A stretch of DNA of 11,566 nucleotides, from the NCBI GenBank assembly GCA_027596035.1, contig JADGJA010000737.1, positions 1 to 11,566 of the forward strand. Reading direction: 5' to 3'. The position numbers were made by a program, and so were the translations under genes. The notes beneath the pieces are model-generated. The model did not search any database, was not told the DNA's origin, and worked only from the letters and a program-made list of their open reading frames with translations. Positions 6,900-11,566 of this stretch are shown in pieces. Each line of letters begins with the position of its first letter. Position 1 is the stretch's first letter. Source of the DNA: Thoreauomyces humboldtii (taxonomy: Eukaryota > Chytridiomycota > Chytridiomycetes > Spizellomycetales > Powellomycetaceae).

Positions 6900-9800
6900 G
6901 CCCTCCTTTCCTTTGCTTTTGTCAAAATATAAACTTCCCCATCTCTTCCGTCGGAAGGGCGCCCAACAGCCACCAGCCTCCCTGTTTGTACTGTTGTCGT
7001 GCTCGCCAGTTCTTTTGTGTTCGTATCGTGTGGGAGGGATGCATCTCGGACCGAGCCGCTTCGATGCTGTCCAATGGTGCTGGAGTCGGTGCACTGTGAC
7101 GATCTTCTCCATCGATCTACATCCTGTTAAGCATTTTCCCCGCCTATACTGTTCTGACCTCGCAGGTAAGCTCTTCACCGAGATCATAAGAGGCGAGCAG
7201 CCTCTGCGTCTCTGCGTCGCCAGCGGCACCCTTTCGCTTTTGTTTGTCGAAGGCAGTTAAGGGGATAGAGACCTCTCTTTCCCCGACAGCGTTCGCTTTT
7301 GAACATACTCGACCGCGAGGATAGGCAGCCTCAGTGATGAGCAGGTCCGAAGGCGCTTCAGTGACTGTCCCCAGTCGTGTACTACCCAACGTCCATCGGT
7401 CTCTCCGACGTTGCAGACTCGGCCTGGGAAAGCTGGACTCAGTCTAAAGCACAGTACTCTATAGTCCCATCAGACATCTTCCTTTGCCAGCGATAAAGAC
7501 GACGATTTACGCTCACAATCGTCTTCGGCCTTTTCGTCTCAATCGCCTTCTTACCTGTATCCGTTGTATACGCACTGCCACGAGCGAAAGGTGCCGACTT
7601 CCTTGATGTCAACAGTGAAGCTCGCCTTGCTGCCACCATGAAAATCCTTTGTGGTCCGACAGATGAGGTTCAGCGGTTGGATGCCTGTCTCTCTCTACAA
7701 TCGCGCCATCACTCATCCGGCTCGCCTCCTTCACTTCTCTTACCAGCGAGTTCACGATCACTGCACGATATTCCCAGATGTTTTGGCCGTCAAGCGCCGA
7801 AACTCCCGGATCCATGCTTCTTGGAGGAGCGGGATAAATAATCCTCGTATTGCTGAGAAGGTTAGTGACGTTTTCGATATTAAAACTGAGATTGACTCCA
7901 TAAGTAGCTCACTCTAACACACAAGTGTCAGCGCGTTGCAAGCGAATGGAACCATCGATGAAGTTTTCTACTGTTACTTCGGTATGATGCGTTGGATCTA
8001 CCTCGTACGAAAGTAAGTTTGCTAACAGAGCCGGCCAGGAACAGAGCTAGAAGATAATCCAGGTGATGGAAGAGAATCAGCTCACGGAAAGCGACTCCCG
8101 CTCTCGCCACGAGATACAGAACACCATAGGATTCGATTTGGCATCTTTCAAAAGCGATGCGGTCTCCGCGTCGTTATGAGCGTGAAAGAGGTAGTACAAT
8201 GGCTTATTTGCCTCTCATTTTACAAAGATTGATGTTCACCGCGACTACAGTATCGGTCAACTTTTCGTTACAGAAGTACCGAAGCCGCCTAAGCCATCGC
8301 TGAACCACCGGGCTCTGAAAGCTCTTAGATGAAACCAGAAGAATGCGCATCCGACTACCGCGATGTTCAGATCCTCTAGCCAGCGAACAAGCCAGGCTAC
8401 TTATTGTAAACCTTGGTATTTCACTTGTATTTGGTCTGTTCTTCAAGAGTATTGCCGGAAGCATCATCCGCGCATTTGCTAAACAGGCTTTCAATCCCAG
8501 AAACCCGATTGGTACGATCGTTGCAGTAGACCGAAGCCGAGTATTGCGAAAGAATCAAGGGATGTCTGAGGGGACATGCTGCGCTCTCACGGAGGGATGC
8601 GCATAAGCGGGCTTGCCATTTGATGACGCGTACTTTCAAACCGAACCTGGGCAGCAACGCGCATGTCGATCAAGAAAGGCTTCCCAACTCCGGCACGCTG
8701 TGGAATGACTCATATTTCTCTGAAGATATATATAAGAAATGCGGAGATGGCGTGTCTCGCCTCACCACTAGCTGGGCGTTCGCGTTCTTCAAAAACACGT
8801 CGACGCAGAATCATGGGACGCGAACAGCCGCTTGTTGAAGAGGTTCCCCCACTACTGGAGGTTGGTGTTTAGCTCCATTGCCGAGTCGTCTTTCCTATTC
8901 CTGGCGGGGTTCCCCGCAATCAAGATAGAGTCGGATATCAACTGACGCCCGCAATTTCGTCTGTTTTCAGTTACCCGCAGCGAGCGACATATCGCAGCCA
9001 TCGTTCCATGGCTCGCTAAATCGTTCGTATTCCGTCAGTCAGGCGGAAGCCGCTAGCGTGCCAAAAGAACCCAGTACGCCTCGCTCAGCCGGAACGCAGA
9101 TCATGATGCTCAATCGTTATTAGGTTCCTTGGTGCACCAATCTCACACGTGGACAAGCGCTTAACTCAAACTCAAAAGGTGGTGTTGTCAACATCGTTCT
9201 GATTCGATTCCAAGTGACGCTCTCGTTTGCTTTTGCAGGGCTGGTGACCAATACAAGTCAAGACCGCGCATGTGGGATATGACTGTGGTGCGGCATACGC
9301 TGCACGTTCTGACCTACGAGCAGCATGCGCTGCATCCGCGGTCTCTGGATCCAAGACAGCTGCGTCGCAAGTTATCGGTGACGCCGAAGACTCGATGCAA
9401 TGGGCCGCGGGGAATGAGGACTAGCTCTTTATGGCCATGACCAGTACCCGCCATCAGGAATCCTGCGAGGTAGCCCCGACGGGTGCTATCCCTCATTCAG
9501 TTCTTCTAGCAGGAACACCCGCCACATCTGCAACATCATCAGCACATATATCAAGGGTAAGACCGTCTTTCGCACCATCCTTTGATACCGATCGCTAACA
9601 GAAAGTTTCTGCTTCCCGACAGGTTTGGAACCAACCTAGGAACCGACATCGGAATGAAGGAGCGCATCGCTGTCCATCAGCATTCATGATCGAACAGGGG
9701 TAACCATTGCGTTTGCCGATTCTGTATGACTATCGATCTCATGACGACCCTTTGCGTTTAGGGAGGCATATCAAGTTATTTGCTCGCCTCTAATCGAACG

Positions 9801-10137
9801 ATGTTTCGCGACCAATCGAACGTCACAGATGTTTCATGCTGAGTCGGGTGAACCGCCCGAATCACTCCAGCTACCCTCGACGCGATAATCTTACTTCCGG
9901 CCGACAACACCTTCACTGTTCTCTGCTTCCTTGAGTCATAGCGCGGCTATTCATTCTGAATCCGATCTTTGGAACCGATTGCAATCAGGAATATGTGCCA
10001 CGAGCATACAGCTGTTTCCAGACTTGTCGACCACCGACCCAAACCTAGCCTACCATGCTTTATCAAAGCCTCGTTCTTTACTACTAGGATATCGGTGACA
10101 AAGAAGGAGAGAACAAGAAACCCAAACCCCACCAGAT
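6900..10137. other. Gene-poor interval between convergent copies C and D
   Basis: The stretch just after 6899 is probably the 3' UTR of copy C, with an AAAATATAAAC word at 6924-6934 as a weak poly(A) candidate. I saw no further family copy, domain or transposon gene. Frames up to 136 codons exist but look like chance. One at 8343-8606 contains a hydrophobic run near its start (LLIVNLGISLVFGLFF) without other support. One intron-like element lies at 9557-9622. About 7840-8500 looks more A/T-rich than the coding parts. Decayed gene or transposon remnants are possible but cannot be named. Confidence 0.4.
9557..9622 (+). other. Isolated intron-like element, 66 bases
   Basis: GTAAGA at 9557, GCTAACA at 9592-9598 and CCGACAG ending at 9622 form a textbook short fungal intron with branch point and acceptor at normal spacing. 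The joined flanks read CAAG|GGTTTGGAACC. One frame gives GFGTNLGTDIGMKER, but it is closed by a TAG at 9507 on the left and a TGA after about 20 codons on the right. No exon longer than about 25 codons is available, so this is either the remnant of a lost gene or a chance match. Confidence 0.2.
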
Positions 10138-10143
10138 CTTATT
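10138..10143 (-). terminator. Candidate poly(A) signal of copy D
   Basis: AATAAG on the minus strand lies about 50 bases after the copy D stop. It is preceded by T-rich runs (TTTTTTTGG and GTTTTTTGC on the minus strand, 10160-10185). Spacing fits a eukaryotic poly(A) signal, though the word is short. Confidence 0.3.
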
Positions 10144-10192
10144 GGACACGAAGTCCTTCACAGCAAAAAACAAGCAACCAAAAAAAGAGACC

Positions 10193-10648
10193 TTACAAGG
10201 TTTCGCGGACCAGTTTGGCGGCCTTGGCGGCCTTGGCGGCGGCCTTGGCGGCGGTAGTCGCGAGCCTTGTCGCCTTCGCGACCTTGGTGTCTAGCACCGC
10301 GTTTTCCTCCTCGGCCTTCTCGAGGCGTTCGTGCAGCCGGTCCATGACCCGGCGCTGGTTGATGCCCTTGGCTCGGGCAACGAAAAGCTCTTCGCGAGCA
10401 GCCGCCAGCTCCTCCCGCAGGGGCAGGAGAGAGGAAACCTCAGCCTCCAACGCTGTCTTCTTGGCGACGACGGCTTTCACCTCGTCGAGAAGGTGTCGGT
10501 CCGAGTGTACGCCGGTTGCGGCGACCAACGCGTCAAGCAACTGACGCTGCTTGCGTCCGTTGAGGATCTTCTCCTCCGCGCTGATCTCGGCTTCGCTCAG
10601 CCGGATGTTCTTGCCGTTCCTTCGCGAGGTGGTCTTGCCGTTGCCCAT
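10193..10648 (-). CDS. Copy D: intact small coiled-coil family protein, 151 aa
   Basis: The ATG at 10648 directly follows a CTCTTTGCAG acceptor, so the start is the first codon of exon 2; the frame upstream of it is intron and has only a TTG. Residues 1-34 are basic and polar (MGNGKTTSRR...). GVHS lies at 46-49 and LLD at 53-55, the same numbers as in copy C. Residues 53-123 form a charged helix rich in Leu, Glu and Arg, consistent with a coiled coil. Residues 123-147 are an Ala/Lys tail of AKAA-type repeats. No signal peptide or membrane segment is seen. MGNGKT fits the loose N-myristoylation pattern (G2, T6), whereas copy C has Lys at 6 and does not. The Ala/Lys tail resembles linker-histone tails in composition only, so nucleic-acid or membrane contact is speculation. 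I recognise no family outside this window. It is the only copy here without a break. Confidence 0.75.
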   Translation of the reverse strand: MGNGKTTSRRNGKNIRLSEAEISAEEKILNGRKQRQLLDALVAATGVHSDRHLLDEVKAVVAKKTALEAEVSSLLPLREELAAAREELFVARAKGINQRRVMDRLHERLEKAEEENAVLDTKVAKATRLATTAAKAAAKAAKAAKLVRETL

Positions 10649-11422
10649 CTGCAAAGAGACGAACAAAGGATGACTTCTACATGATCCTCATCTCTGACCG
10701 CAAGGACACGGGTCGAGACTGGTTGAAAGCGTCTCCCAGGGAATGTTGCAATAGACAAAACAGTTCTGCCACTCAGTGATCCGTCGATAGAGCCATAGTT
10801 GGGAGGTCCTGTTTCTGTGTCATGGCTCAGGATCTGTGCACTTGATTGTGCACGATGATCCGTCGGAAGGTGCCGACGCCCGTGATCTTCGCCTTCGCTT
10901 CCTGGTCCATATCCATCAAGAGGTCCAGAGAATCGTTTAAGTCGATCTGTCGAAAGGTTCCCGTCTCGGTGATCTTTCGCCTCCTGATTCATATCCATCC
11001 GAAGGTCCAGTGGAAAGGTGCCGGTGACGGTGATCCTTCGCATCCTGATCCATATCCATCGAAAGGTCCAAAGAATCGTGCGCGTCGATCCGTCGAAAGG
11101 TGCCGGTGACGGTGATCTTTCGCCTCCTGGTCCATATCCACCGAGACATCCAGAGACGCGGCGATGATTCGTCGAAAGGTGCCGGTGACGGGGATCCTGA
11201 TCCATGTCCATGGAGTGATCCGTGTCGGTGATATTTCGCCTCCTGATCCATATCCACCGAGACATCCAGAGACGCGGCGACGATCCGTCGAGTGATCCGT
11301 GTCGGTGATCCTTCGCCTCCTGATCCATGTCCATCAAGACGTCCAGAGATGCGGCGATGATCCGTCGAGTAGCCCGCGCCGTTGATCCTCGCCTTCACGA
11401 GAGCCGAGTATCTTGCACTTAC
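10649..11422 (-). other. Leader (5' UTR) intron of copy D, 774 bases
   Basis: On the minus strand the donor is CAACA|GTAAGTGC beginning at 11422, the same 8-base donor as copy C, and the acceptor TCTCTTTGCAG ends at 10649, immediately before the ATG. Both ends sit at positions equivalent to copy C's intron. Most of the interior is the minisatellite at 10855-11400. The last 200 bases before the acceptor are unique sequence. Long frames run across this interval on the minus strand, but they arise from the repeat. Confidence 0.6.
10855..11400 (-). repeat. Minisatellite of about 8 imperfect units (about 60-87 bases)
   Basis: Minus-strand units share the ordered words CGACGGATC, GCCGCGTCTCTGGAT, GATATGGATCAGGAGGCG and GATCACCGTCACCGGCACC. 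Unit landmarks (AAAGG on the plus strand or its equivalent) fall near 10866, 10953, 11014, 11096 and 11175. Shorter units follow starting near 11211, 11286 and 11356. Units differ by internal deletions of about 10-27 bases as well as substitutions, so the array is old rather than freshly amplified. One related unit occurs in copy C's intron (6261-6310). Units are not constant in length or frame, which argues against a coding role. Confidence 0.8.
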
Positions 11423-11509
11423 TGTTGCGATATAAAGAGTGGGCGGGGGAGGAGAGAAGATGCCGAGGGTTCTGGCGATCGTGAGAGAGAGAGAGAGGGA
11501 GAGGGAGGG

Positions 11510-11566
<57 letters not shown>
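11423..11566 (-). promoter_or_regulatory. Promoter and noncoding exon 1 of copy D, with (GA)n tract
   Basis: On the minus strand a long CT microsatellite (11513-11566, 27 GA on the plus strand, plus a less regular purine run 11483-11511) precedes the block CGATCGCCAGAACCCTCGGC...CTCCCCCGCCCACTC. The donor comes 59 bases after the block begins. Order and spacing match copy C's promoter. A TTTATAT word (about 11431-11436) lies just before the donor, too close to be a convincing TATA box. The window ends inside the GA tract, so its full length and what lies upstream are unknown. Confidence 0.55.

Noticed and set aside
8012..8038. GTAAGT...GCTAACA...CAG within 27 bases, resembling an intron
   Set aside because: It is far shorter than any functional spliceosomal intron expected in fungi, and no coding flanks were found.
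8343..8606. Plus-strand 87-codon ATG frame with a transmembrane-like run
   Set aside because: One hydrophobic stretch in a short frame with no conserved motif, splice partner or neighbouring exon is not enough to call a gene.
9200..9225. TTCGATTCC resembling a tRNA T-loop
   Set aside because: The flanking five bases on each side do not pair, and no matching D-arm, anticodon arm or acceptor stem is present.
10597..11398. Two minus-strand frames of 246 and 153 codons with repeated MDMDQEAKDHRH-like peptides
   Set aside because: They are chance open frames across the minisatellite. Unit length varies, the repeated peptide slips between frames, and the region lies within the leader intron.
10855..11400. 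Repeat array considered as a CRISPR array
   Set aside because: The units are adjacent without unique spacers, are imperfect and of variable length, and the context is eukaryotic with no cas genes.

Overview
The window looks like eukaryotic, most likely fungal DNA. Its long protein gene has no introns, its promoters are pyrimidine-rich, and two genes carry a GTAAGT...CAG intron in the 5' leader. I lean towards a basidiomycete (smut-like yeast or filamentous), but nothing here fixes the lineage. No rRNA, tRNA, CRISPR array or recognisable transposon gene was found.

Left part (1-2404): one large minus-strand gene encodes a 753-residue protein with an N-terminal RanBP2-type zinc finger, a middle region with a cysteine cluster, and a C-terminal von Willebrand factor A (vWA) domain with an intact metal-binding (MIDAS) motif. 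Its 3' end lies at 143 and its pyrimidine-rich leader and promoter lie above 2404. A gene-poor stretch follows to about 4.77 kb, holding only short repeats and a 33-codon signal-peptide-like stub at 4770.

Centre (5.15-6.9 kb): three plus-strand copies of one small-protein family lie head to tail. I recognised the family only by comparing the copies with each other. Copy A (5156-5565) is a decayed relic. Copy B (5752-about 5937) is a truncated duplicate that lacks its own promoter. Copy C (6481-6899) is nearly full length, with its own CT-rich promoter, a noncoding first exon and a leader intron, but with one frameshift at a run of four A. A fourth copy, D (10193-10648, minus strand), is intact at 151 residues. 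C and D converge across a 3.3-kb stretch in which I found no convincing gene.

Family features: an MG-x-GK start, a basic N-terminus, a conserved GVHS...LLD core at the same residue numbers in C and D, a charged coiled coil, and an Ala/Lys-rich tail. C and D also share the promoter and leader: a CT microsatellite, a conserved block, and a donor about 60 bases downstream of that block. The leader intron ends at or just before the ATG. In D this intron has grown to 774 bases around an 8-unit minisatellite, of which C's 224-base intron holds one unit. The family's function is unknown to me. This expanding, decaying cluster with its shared promoter-intron cassette is the most interesting thing in the window. 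The window ends inside D's (GA)n tract.
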